Positions 1 through 5,726 of a DNA stretch of 10,517 bases are shown piece by piece. The translations under genes and the position numbers were made by a program. The first letter of the stretch is position 1, and every line of letters begins with the position of its first letter. Under the pieces are notes generated by a model. It had not been told where the DNA came from and searched no databases. It saw nothing but the letters and a program-made list of their open reading frames with translations. This DNA is from Syntrophaceae bacterium PtaB.Bin038 (GTDB taxonomy: Bacteria; Desulfobacterota; Syntrophia; Syntrophales; UBA2192), in NCBI GenBank assembly GCA_002067855.1, contig MVQS01000283.1, positions 1-10,517 on the forward strand, given 5' to 3'.

Positions 1-328
1 CCGCACGGCCGCCGAGAGCCGCTCGAGCCCCTCCCTGACCTCGGCGAAGGTCGTTTCATCCTGCGCCTCGCGGGCAAGCTCGAAGAGCACGTCGAGATCC
101 TTGAGCTCCCCGTCGATCCCCGACCACGTCTTCAGTACGGATTCGATCCGGTTCTTCTCCCGCAGGACCTCCTTGGCCCGCTCCGGGTCGTCCCACAGGG
201 TCGATCTGGCGGTCTCCTTTTGCAGGTCGGCCCGTTTCCTGTCCAGTGCGTCGATGTCAAAGACAACCCCGAAGGGTTTCCACCCGCTTCTTGAGGTCCG
301 ACATCATTTCCTGGATTTCTTCAACCAT
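1..328 (-). CDS. prfB: Peptide chain release factor 2 (RF2), N-terminal part, with programmed +1 frameshift
   Basis: RF2 recognises UGA and UAA stop codons and triggers peptide release in the cytoplasm. The gene begins with ATG at 328-326, preceded by a GGGAGG ribosome-binding site inside the end of lnt, and runs off the left edge. The first frame encodes 23 residues ending in RGCL and then meets TGA at 259-257. Shifting +1 on CTT TGA C gives DIDALDRK and an open frame of 86 codons to position 1, rich in charged helix-forming residues, including TLWDDPERAKEVL, as in the RF2 N-terminal helical domain. The TGA and shift site are the conserved RF2 autoregulatory arrangement, so the break is functional, not a pseudogene. 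The visible 109 residues are about a third of a usual RF2; the GGQ and SPF motifs lie outside the window. It overlaps lnt by 25 bp, so translation is probably coupled. Confidence 0.96.
256..271 (-). promoter_or_regulatory. RF2 programmed +1 frameshift site
   Basis: Read on the minus strand, the site is CGGGGTTGTCTTTGAC: a G-rich internal Shine-Dalgarno-like element, a 3-nt spacer, then the slippery CTT followed by the TGA stop and C. The geometry matches the classical RF2 site (G-run, three bases, CUU UGA C). In the known mechanism, low RF2 lets the ribosome pause at the poorly read UGAC and slip forward one base; high RF2 terminates. The G-run here is one G shorter than in the textbook example (GGGGT), so anti-SD pairing may be weaker. 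Confidence 0.93.
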
Positions 329-1743
329 GGTCTCGATCCTCCCGGTCTGTAGAATAGCACAAGCAGGGCGAACAGGCATGCAAAGACGAACCAGTCGCCC
401 GCCGCCGTGTAAAAGGTCCCGATCCGATGGATCTTCACGGGGGCCGTCAGGGTCGTTCGTTCGAAGAGCCCGGTCCGGGCCGTGATCCGGCCCGTTGCGT
501 CGATCACGGCGCTCACCCCGGTGTTGGCCGCCCGCGCCACGTAGATGCGGTTTTCCACGGCCCGGAACACCGTCATGGACAGGTGCTGAAACGGTGCAGA
601 GGTCGTGCCAAACCAGGCGTCGTTCGTGACGTTGACGAGCAGCGTCGCCCCGTTTCGGCCGTAGGCCCTGCCGATCTCGGGGAAGATCCCCTCGTAGCAG
701 ATCAGGAAGCCCACGCGGGCCTCCGCGGCGTCTACGGGCTCGAACCCCTCGCCGGGGAGGAAGTCGCCCACGCCGACGGCCAGTTTCTCCACGAAGGGGA
801 ACAGGGGACGCAGGGGCACGTACTCCCCGTAGGGGACGAGGTGGACCTTGCTGTACGATCCGGCGATCTCGCCTGCGGGCGAGAGCACGACGGCGCTGTT
901 CTGAAAGCGCAGCGCCCCTTCATGGCGCGTGTAGCTCGGGGTGCCGAAGAGCAGCCAGGCCCCCGTCGCCCGGGCCGTTCCGACCACGGCGTCGTGCAGC
1001 TCGTCGCGGTTCTGGAACATGAAGGGGGTCGCCGTCTCGGGCCAGACGATGAACCGGGCCCCCCGCGCCGCGGCCTCCAGGGAGAGCTCGCGGTAGATCC
1101 GCAGCGTCTCCTTCTGGAACGACGGGTCCCACTTGATGCTCTGGTCGATGTTTCCCTGGACGAGCGCCACCGTCCGCTCGGGGACGGGCTCGAATCGGGC
1201 GGCCACGTCCGTCATCCGCCACACCCCGTACCCCGCGCAGAGGGCGACGAGAAGCCCCGCGGCCGCCACCCCTGCAAGCGCCCTCCGCCGTCCTTCCCTG
1301 CCCGCGCCGATGCACGCGGCCAGCGCGGCGTTGACGAGCACGAGGAGGAAGCTCAGCCCGTAGGTTCCGGTGATGTCCGCCACCTGGATGAGGGGCAGGT
1401 TCAGGTACTGGGAGTGGGCCAGGTTCTCCCAGGGAAACCCCGTGAGCAGCATCGACTTGGCGTATTCCAGGGCCGTCCAGAGAAGCGGGGCGGCCGCAGC
1501 AGCGGGGATCCCGCGGTCCCGGAACAGGGCGATCCCCCCTGCGAAGAGCCCCGTGTAAAGGCTCAGGTACAGAGCCAGGAGCATCATGACGGGGATGCCC
1601 AGCGCCATGTGCAGCTTGCCGTAGTGCACGACCACGTGGGTCACCCAGTACAGCAGTCCCACATGCTGGACGAAACCCGCGAGAACGCCCGCAAGCACGG
1701 AGGGCGCGAAGGGAAGCGTCCTGACGGCGACGAGCAGCGGCAC
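304..1743 (-). CDS. lnt: Apolipoprotein N-acyltransferase; true start probably upstream of 1743
   Basis: Lnt moves an acyl chain from a phospholipid onto the N-terminal cysteine of lipoproteins in the inner membrane, the last step of lipoprotein maturation. From the GTG at 1743 there are 479 residues: about five hydrophobic helices (near residues 16-39, 46-74, 81-105, 128-147 and 154-175), a periplasmic nitrilase-type domain, and a C-terminal helix at 451-465. The catalytic triad is intact: E236 in IVWPETATPF, K299 in SKVHLVPYGEY and C349 in LICYEGIFPE. In-frame codons upstream of 1743 still read as Lnt (AILSGILLVLSFPKFGHG, the usual first helix and F-P-K-F-G motif), yet contain no ATG, GTG or TTG back into corC. 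The real start is thus likely a rare codon near 1815-1900; 1743 is only the first conventional one. It follows corC and overlaps prfB. Confidence 0.94.
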   Translation of the reverse strand: MPLLVAVRTLPFAPSVLAGVLAGFVQHVGLLYWVTHVVVHYGKLHMALGIPVMMLLALYLSLYTGLFAGGIALFRDRGIPAAAAAPLLWTALEYAKSMLLTGFPWENLAHSQYLNLPLIQVADITGTYGLSFLLVLVNAALAACIGAGREGRRRALAGVAAAGLLVALCAGYGVWRMTDVAARFEPVPERTVALVQGNIDQSIKWDPSFQKETLRIYRELSLEAAARGARFIVWPETATPFMFQNRDELHDAVVGTARATGAWLLFGTPSYTRHEGALRFQNSAVVLSPAGEIAGSYSKVHLVPYGEYVPLRPLFPFVEKLAVGVGDFLPGEGFEPVDAAEARVGFLICYEGIFPEIGRAYGRNGATLLVNVTNDAWFGTTSAPFQHLSMTVFRAVENRIYVARAANTGVSAVIDATGRITARTGLFERTTLTAPVKIHRIGTFYTAAGDWFVFACLFALLVLFYRPGGSRPWLKKSRK

Positions 1744-1883
1744 GAGGGCCGCCCACGCCGTGACCCCGTGTCCGAATTTCGGGAAGGACAGAACGAGGAG
1801 AATCCCCGACAGGATCGCCAGCCCCGCCGTTTTCCCGTCGAGCCCCGTCCGTCCCGGGGATGCCGCGCGAATTCCGGGTTTGC

Positions 1884-2741
1884 CTAGAGATCCGATGGCG
1901 CCGTATCCCCCGTCTTTCGAATCTTGACCTTCTTGATGCTCCGCTCGTCGGCGGAGGCAATGGTCATTTCGAGCTCCCCGTGGCGCAGGACGTCCCCGGC
2001 AATGGGGATCTTCCGGAGCCGGCTCAGGATGAACCCCGCCAGGGTCTCGTAGCTTCCTTCCGGGATCCTGACGCCCAGCCGCTCCTCGAGTTTCTCGATC
2101 TCGACGCGGCTGTCGGCGAGGACGGACCCGTCGGGCAGATCGACGAACTCCGCTTCCTCCCCGTCGTGCTCGTCACGGATCTCACCGACGATCTCCTCGA
2201 TGAGGTCCTCGAGGGTCACGAGGCCCGCCGTCCCGCCGTACTCGTCGATCACGATGGCCATGTGCTGCCGCTTGTCCTTGAGCTCGTGGAGCAGCAGGTG
2301 GATGTTCTTGGTCTCGGGAATGAAGTAGGGCTTTCGCAAGAGCGGCTTGATGTCCGCCGCCCCGACCGGCCTGGCCCAGAGGCGGATCAGGTCCTTGACG
2401 TTCAGGATGCCGATGATGTTGTCCACGCTGCCCTCGTAGACCGGCAGCCGGGTGTAGCCGTGCCGGTTGACCTGCTCGATGATGTCCTCGATCGGGGCGT
2501 CGCTCGGCACGGCCACGATCTCCGTGCGGGGAACCATCACCTCCCGGGCCACGGTGTCGCGGAATTCCAGGATGCTCTGGATCATCTCGCCCGATCTCTC
2601 ATCGATGAGACCCTTCTCTTCCCCCTCGTCGATGATCGACTGGATTTCCTCCTCGAGGCGCGACTGCTCCTGCTCCTTTCCGCCCGCGAAAAGGGACTTC
2701 AGACGTGTGCGCATGTGGCTGAAGACGGAGGGGCGGCTCAT
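1884..2741 (-). CDS. corC: CorC/HlyC-type CBS-domain protein
   Basis: The 285-residue protein has a charged N-terminus, two CBS motifs (about 67-125, starting EVMVPRTEIVAV, and 135-190, with AIVIDEYGGTAGLVTLEDLIEEIVGEI) and a C-terminal CorC_HlyC domain (about 205-275). It has no DUF21 membrane domain, so it is the short soluble CorC/YbeX form rather than the integral-membrane type. CBS pairs usually bind adenine nucleotides. The family has been linked to Mg2+/Co2+ efflux and, for YbeX, to ribosome and magnesium homeostasis; which applies here is unknown. The corC-lnt order matches the ybeX-lnt order of other Gram-negatives. The ATG at 2741 directly follows the stop of the radical SAM gene (TGA-ATG), indicating coupled translation. 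Its own stop is TAG at 1886-1884. Confidence 0.92.
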   Translation of the reverse strand: MSRPSVFSHMRTRLKSLFAGGKEQEQSRLEEEIQSIIDEGEEKGLIDERSGEMIQSILEFRDTVAREVMVPRTEIVAVPSDAPIEDIIEQVNRHGYTRLPVYEGSVDNIIGILNVKDLIRLWARPVGAADIKPLLRKPYFIPETKNIHLLLHELKDKRQHMAIVIDEYGGTAGLVTLEDLIEEIVGEIRDEHDGEEAEFVDLPDGSVLADSRVEIEKLEERLGVRIPEGSYETLAGFILSRLRKIPIAGDVLRHGELEMTIASADERSIKKVKIRKTGDTAPSDL

Positions 2742-3617
2742 TCAAAGACCCCGCATCGACTCCGGTCGAAGCAAAGAGGCGTCGCCCCGCCGGACGACGT
2801 CGCCGATGAGACGGAGGACCTTTTCCCGGTCCCCGGGCATGCGGGCCCGGATGGGGAGGTAGTTCGAGGCGTGGTTGGCGGTGAAGAAGCAGTCCGTGAA
2901 GCGGGCCCCCGACACGATGACGCCCAGCTCCTCGAGCAGGGCAAAGGTTCCGGGCAGGACGAAGCCGCCCGAGCGGGCCTCTTCGTACAGGGGCGTGCCC
3001 GGCACGATCATGACGGTGAGCACCCCTGCGAAGTCCGGGTCCACGTCGGTGAGGACTCGCGCCGTGTCGCGGGCGTGCGCCGCGCTCATCGCCGTGCCGC
3101 CGATCCCGAGCAGGACGGTGACGGACAGCGTGATCCCCGCCTCCTTGACCCGCCGCGCCGCCTCGACGATCCGGTCGGGGGTGGCACCCTTGCGGATGCG
3201 CGCGAGGATCTCCTCGTTGCCCGACTCGATTCCGAGGTAGACGATCCCCAGGCCCCGCTCCTTGAGCTCCCGGAGCTCCTCGACGGACTTCTTCCGGATG
3301 CTCTTGGCGTTGGCGTAGGTCCCGATGCGCCCCACGCCGGGCAAACGGGCTCGGATCGCGTCCAGGATCTCGATCAGGCGCTTCTGCGGGATGATGAGGG
3401 CGTCGCCGTCGCAGAGAAAGAGCCGGTCCACCCGCCGGAAACGACGGGCGGCGTACTCGAGGTCCTCCACGATCTCGTCGAGGCCCTTGATGCGGAAGCG
3501 CTTGTCCTTGAAGCTCGGGCAGAACGTGCAGCGGTTGTGCGAGCAGCCGACGGTGACCTGGAGCAGCAGGCTGTGCGCCTCGCTGGGCGGGCGGATGATA
3601 TCGCCTTCGTACTTCAT
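2742..3617 (-). CDS. Radical SAM protein, COG1032-like, unknown substrate
   Basis: The protein has 291 residues from ATG 3617. That start overlaps the stop of the upstream gene in ATGA, and conserved sequence begins at once (MKYEGDIIRPPSEAHSLLLQ). The iron-sulfur motif is GCSHNRCTFC with C25, C30 and C33, spaced C-x4-C-x2-C rather than the commonest C-x3-C-x2-C; the phrase is familiar from a COG1032-like group often labelled only 'radical SAM protein'. Other radical SAM core signals follow: DGDALIIP near 70-77, GTYANAKSI near 99-107 and YLGIESGNEEIL near 127-138. No second cluster motif, B12 domain or SPASM domain is visible. Function and substrate are not known. It is coupled to a cysteine-rich small protein before it and to corC after it. 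Confidence 0.9.
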   Translation of the reverse strand: MKYEGDIIRPPSEAHSLLLQVTVGCSHNRCTFCPSFKDKRFRIKGLDEIVEDLEYAARRFRRVDRLFLCDGDALIIPQKRLIEILDAIRARLPGVGRIGTYANAKSIRKKSVEELRELKERGLGIVYLGIESGNEEILARIRKGATPDRIVEAARRVKEAGITLSVTVLLGIGGTAMSAAHARDTARVLTDVDPDFAGVLTVMIVPGTPLYEEARSGGFVLPGTFALLEELGVIVSGARFTDCFFTANHASNYLPIRARMPGDREKVLRLIGDVVRRGDASLLRPESMRGL

Positions 3618-3829
3618 CACTCTCCGTGGTCTCCGCCGTAGGGGTTGACGGCGGGGTCGGCGTGGCAGGCGGCGCAGAAGGACTTGGTGTCGACATGGCC
3701 GCACCCGTACCCCCAGAGGTCCCAGCGGCGGCAGTCCGTGCAGAGGTGGATGGAGCAGCCGTCGCAGAGGACGACGGATTTCTTCTTGCGGCAGACCTGG
3801 CAGAATTCTTTTCCGTCGGTGACGATCAT
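3617..3829 (-). CDS. Small cysteine-rich zinc-binding-type protein
   Basis: This 70-residue protein carries nine cysteines: C10-x2-C13, C22-x2-C25, C30-x2-C33, C43 with H45, and C52-x2-C55 followed by H56. The spacing of Cys pairs, with LCDGCSIHLC and the final FCAACH, resembles B-box or treble-clef zinc-finger modules that bind two metals; I do not recognise a named family. There is no signal peptide or membrane helix, so it should be cytoplasmic. The ATG at 3829 is preceded by GAGGAAC about 10-13 nt upstream. Its TGA overlaps the ATG of the radical SAM gene (ATGA), which suggests the two proteins are made in step and may act together. It is the first gene of the minus-strand operon. A metal or iron-sulfur chaperone role is possible but is inference. 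Confidence 0.78.
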   Translation of the reverse strand: MIVTDGKEFCQVCRKKKSVVLCDGCSIHLCTDCRRWDLWGYGCGHVDTKSFCAACHADPAVNPYGGDHGE

Positions 3830-3866
3830 GGGAACGATGTTCCTCGAGGGTCAAAAATTCTGCGCT

Positions 3867-3895
3867 ACTCTAGCCGATGAGGCGCAAAAAGGCAA
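3867..3895 (-). promoter_or_regulatory. Candidate sigma-70-type promoter of the minus-strand operon
   Basis: On the minus strand TTGCCT (3895-3890) is followed by a 17-nt spacer and TAGAGT (3872-3867). The match is 3/6 and 4/6 to consensus with ideal spacing. It would start transcription near 3860, giving a leader of about 30 nt before the ATG at 3829. It is the best-placed candidate in the region, but it is not proven. Confidence 0.5.
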
Positions 3896-3938
3896 GCCCG
3901 TAACCCCGACGGCCCGTCCCGGCGGCTCCCGCAGGAGG

Positions 3939-4054
3939 GTGTCATGAAACGGCCTCGTGGCAACCGTTTTGCGGAGCCCGGCCGCGGAATGTCCCATGAA
4001 AACCGAATCTCGCGGTCGGCGTGTCGTGAAAGCGTGTCGTGGCAAGCATCTTGC
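3939..4054. repeat. Pair of 34-bp imperfect direct repeats, with a 10-bp perfect tandem in the second
   Basis: Positions 3939-3972 and 4021-4054 align without gaps with 26 of 34 bases identical. Both begin GTGTCRTGAAA, contain TCGTGGCAA and end in TTGC. The second copy overlaps a perfect tandem of GCGTGTCGTG (4019-4028 and 4032-4041, separated by AAA). A third partial copy of the core, GTCCCATGAAAA, starts at 3991. The cluster lies about 75-190 bp upstream of the kamA -35 box, a plausible place for regulator binding sites. Confidence 0.6.
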
Positions 4055-4076
4055 AGATCTGCCTGATATACTCGGA

Positions 4077-4123
4077 TTTTCTAGGAAAAAATTTTTCGGA
4101 AAATGCCCTTTTTTTGCAGAAAA
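4077..4123. promoter_or_regulatory. Phased A/T tracts upstream of the kamA promoter (likely bent DNA or UP element)
   Basis: A/T runs are centred at about 4078 (TTTT), 4091 (A6T5), 4101 (AAAA), 4112 (T7) and 4121 (AAAA). Successive spacings are roughly 12, 10, 10 and 10 bp, close to the helical repeat, and they end just before the -35 box at 4127. Such phasing usually produces intrinsic curvature. Runs at -40 to -60 could also contact the RNA polymerase alpha subunit. Confidence 0.5.
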
Positions 4124-4126
4124 CGC

Positions 4127-4154
4127 TTGACAATAAAATTTTCTTCCGTATTAA
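4127..4154 (+). promoter_or_regulatory. Sigma-70-type promoter of kamA
   Basis: A perfect TTGACA at 4127-4132 is followed by a 16-nt spacer and TATTAA at 4149-4154 (4/6 to TATAAT). Transcription would begin near 4161, leaving a leader of about 140 nt before the kamA ATG at 4301. It sits immediately downstream of phased A/T tracts. Confidence 0.65.
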
Positions 4155-4211
4155 GAAACCAGGCGCAACCTCTTTTGGGGGTCCTTTTCAGACAGACCGT
4201 GGATAAAAACA

Positions 4212-4282
4212 CGCCGCATCGACAGCGGCGATAGAGAGGCCATTTGAAAGCGCAACAGAGGACGGTTCATCGCCAGGAACCG
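4212..4282 (+). promoter_or_regulatory. Two hairpins in the kamA leader
   Basis: Hairpin 1 pairs CGCCGC (4212-4217) with GCGGCG (4225-4230) around the loop ATCGACA. Hairpin 2 pairs CGGTTC (4263-4268) with GAACCG (4277-4282) around ATCGCCAG. The loops are nearly alike. Hairpin 2 ends 5 nt before the kamA Shine-Dalgarno sequence. I do not recognise a riboswitch class; the conserved core of the lysine riboswitch is not visible. Confidence 0.4.
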
Positions 4283-4287
4283 ACGTC

Positions 4288-4294
4288 GGGAGGA
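4288..4294 (+). promoter_or_regulatory. Ribosome-binding site that decides the kamA start
   Basis: GGGAGGA lies 6 nt before ATG 4301. The only alternative upstream in frame is TTG at 4244, with AGAGAGG four to five nt away. The stronger site and the ATG favour 4301. Confidence 0.75.
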
Positions 4295-4300
4295 CACCGG

Positions 4301-5635
4301 ATGGAAGAAAACGTCTGTCTGAGCCAGGAGGCGGAACCTCCGGGTCGCCGCACCGGCATGACCGGTTCAGCTCTGGATGAGCTGATTCAAAACCCCGTTC
4401 CCGCTCCCCCCGTGACACCCGTCACGAAAGCGACCACGAATCGCGTTTTCATCATGCCCGCCCGGGGGGCATCCTCCTGCAAACCCAGCCCCCGGTCCCA
4501 GGCATTCCGCAAACAGTTCTTTCCCGAGGCCACCGCGGCGGATTGGAACGACTGGCGCTGGCAGGTCCGAAACCGGATCACCGGCGTGGAGATGCTCTCG
4601 CGCATCCTTTGGCTGTCCCACGATGAGGAAGCGGCGATCGGAGCCCGTGGAGAGGCAATCCCCCTCAACATCACCCCCTACTACGCAAGCCTGCTGGACC
4701 CGATGGACCCGGACCAGGCCCTGCGGAGGATGGTCGTTCCCGTTACGGCCGAGTTCGAACGTTCCTGCGACGAATCGGACGATCCTCTCGGCGAGGATCA
4801 CGACAGCCCCGTTCCGGGTCTCGTTCACCGGTACCCCGACCGGGTCCTCTTCCTCGTGACCGGGTTCTGCTCCACCCATTGCCGTTACTGCACGCGGTCC
4901 CGCATGGTCGGGAGGAACGAGGAGCACCATGCCGACCGCGAGCGCTGGGAGCGCGCGATCGCCTACATCGAGAACACGCCGGCGGTCCGCGACGTCCTGC
5001 TCTCCGGCGGCGACCCCCTGACACTGCCCGACGAGGCCCTGGATTGGCTGCTCTCGAGGTTGCGCGCCATCCCCCACGTCGAGTTGATCCGGATCGGGAC
5101 GAAGGTGCCCGTCGTGCTGCCCCAGCGGATCACCTCGAGCCTGTGCCACACCCTGAAACGCCACCACCCGCTCTGGATGAGCATCCACTTCGCCCATCCC
5201 GACGAGCTGACCTTCGAGGTGAGCCAGGCCTGCAACCGGCTCGCCGACGCGGGCATCCCGCTGGGAAGCCAGACGGTGCTGCTGGCCGGCGTCAACGACA
5301 GCGTCGAAACCATGAAGCGCCTCGTCCACGACCTCGTCATGAACCGGGTCCGACCGTACTACCTCTACCAGTGCGACCCCATCAGCGGCTCGGCGCATTT
5401 CCGCACGCCCGTCTCCAAGGGCATCGAGATGATCGAGGGACTCCGCGGTCACACGACGGGGTATGCCGTCCCCACCTACGTGATCGACGCGCCGGGGGGA
5501 GGGGGGAAGATCCCCCTTCTGCCCGGGTACGTGGTCGGCCACGACGACCGATACATCCGGCTCAGGAATTATCAGGGCCGGACGTTCCGGTACCCGGACC
5601 TGGCTGCCGTCGCCGAAAGCGAAGCACGGGTCTGA
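4301..5635 (+). CDS. kamA: Lysine 2,3-aminomutase (KamA family radical SAM, PLP-dependent)
   Basis: The enzyme converts L-lysine to L-beta-lysine using SAM, a [4Fe-4S] cluster and PLP. The protein has 444 residues. A proline-rich extension of about 65 residues precedes the standard core, which begins near WNDWRWQVRNRI. Cluster ligands are C190, C194 and C197 (CSTHCRYC). PLP lysine K403 lies in DAPGGGGK; R181 and R199 match the arginines that hold PLP phosphate and substrate carboxylate. D359 (YQCD) and D396 (VIDAPGGGGK) correspond to Asp293 and Asp330 of the clostridial enzyme, which bind the lysine epsilon-amine, so lysine rather than glutamate is the predicted substrate. The clostridial C-terminal zinc site is absent, and its partner Cys268 is Ser here. 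It is longer than EpmB, which acts on EF-P. It heads the cluster with two ATP-grasp genes and a GNAT gene. Confidence 0.94.
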   Translation: MEENVCLSQEAEPPGRRTGMTGSALDELIQNPVPAPPVTPVTKATTNRVFIMPARGASSCKPSPRSQAFRKQFFPEATAADWNDWRWQVRNRITGVEMLSRILWLSHDEEAAIGARGEAIPLNITPYYASLLDPMDPDQALRRMVVPVTAEFERSCDESDDPLGEDHDSPVPGLVHRYPDRVLFLVTGFCSTHCRYCTRSRMVGRNEEHHADRERWERAIAYIENTPAVRDVLLSGGDPLTLPDEALDWLLSRLRAIPHVELIRIGTKVPVVLPQRITSSLCHTLKRHHPLWMSIHFAHPDELTFEVSQACNRLADAGIPLGSQTVLLAGVNDSVETMKRLVHDLVMNRVRPYYLYQCDPISGSAHFRTPVSKGIEMIEGLRGHTTGYAVPTYVIDAPGGGGKIPLLPGYVVGHDDRYIRLRNYQGRTFRYPDLAAVAESEARV

Positions 5636-5668
5636 CCCGTCGCGAAGCCGAACGCGGAACCGAAGAGC

Positions 5669-5700
5669 AACCCCGCCGTTCCCAAACGGCGGGGTTCTTT
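5669..5700 (+). terminator. Intrinsic terminator or attenuator after kamA
   Basis: A perfect 12-bp stem pairs AACCCCGCCGTT (5669-5680) with AACGGCGGGGTT (5685-5696) around the loop CCCA, followed by the short T-rich TTCTTT. The T tract is short and interrupted, so some readthrough is likely. It lies only 27 nt before the next gene's ATG with no clear promoter between, so it may set the ratio of kamA to downstream transcripts. Confidence 0.8.
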
Positions 5701-5713
5701 GAATGACGCCTGG

Positions 5714-5720
5714 AAGGGGA
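5714..5720 (+). promoter_or_regulatory. Ribosome-binding site that decides the first ATP-grasp start
   Basis: AAGGGGA is 6 nt before ATG 5727. The in-frame ATG at 5703 lies next to the terminator hairpin and has no Shine-Dalgarno sequence, so 5727 is preferred. Confidence 0.7.
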
Positions 5721-5726
5721 TCGACC

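Larger units (their letters stand above)
3830..4300. other. Divergent intergenic regulatory region
   Basis: This is the only long gene-free stretch of the window (about 470 bp). It separates the minus-strand operon from kamA. The part at 4060-4160 is clearly AT-rich against the GC-rich surroundings. It contains a promoter on each strand, direct repeats at 3939-3972 and 4021-4054, a 10-bp perfect palindrome GCAGATCTGC at 4053-4062, phased A/T tracts, and the structured kamA leader. Short open frames cross it on both strands, but they have no convincing ribosome-binding sites or recognisable products. Confidence 0.75.

Noticed and set aside
427..3641. Long plus-strand open frames opposite lnt, corC and the radical SAM gene
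   Set aside because: They mirror well-recognised minus-strand genes, have low-complexity Arg/Gly/Asp/Val-rich products and no domains; they result from high GC content.
4053..4062. Palindrome GCAGATCTGC as an operator
   Set aside because: A 10-bp palindrome alone is weak evidence in 470 bp of intergenic DNA; noted within the region description only.
3851..4133. Small overlapping open frames in the intergenic region
   Set aside because: They follow the direct repeats, lack ribosome-binding sites, and cross the candidate promoter elements.
4161..4300. Lysine riboswitch ahead of kamA
   Set aside because: The conserved core and multi-helix layout are not visible; the leader shows only two short hairpins.
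4301..5635. EpmB, the aminomutase that modifies EF-P
   Set aside because: EpmB is shorter, lacks this N-terminal extension, and is normally linked to efp or epmA, which are not here.
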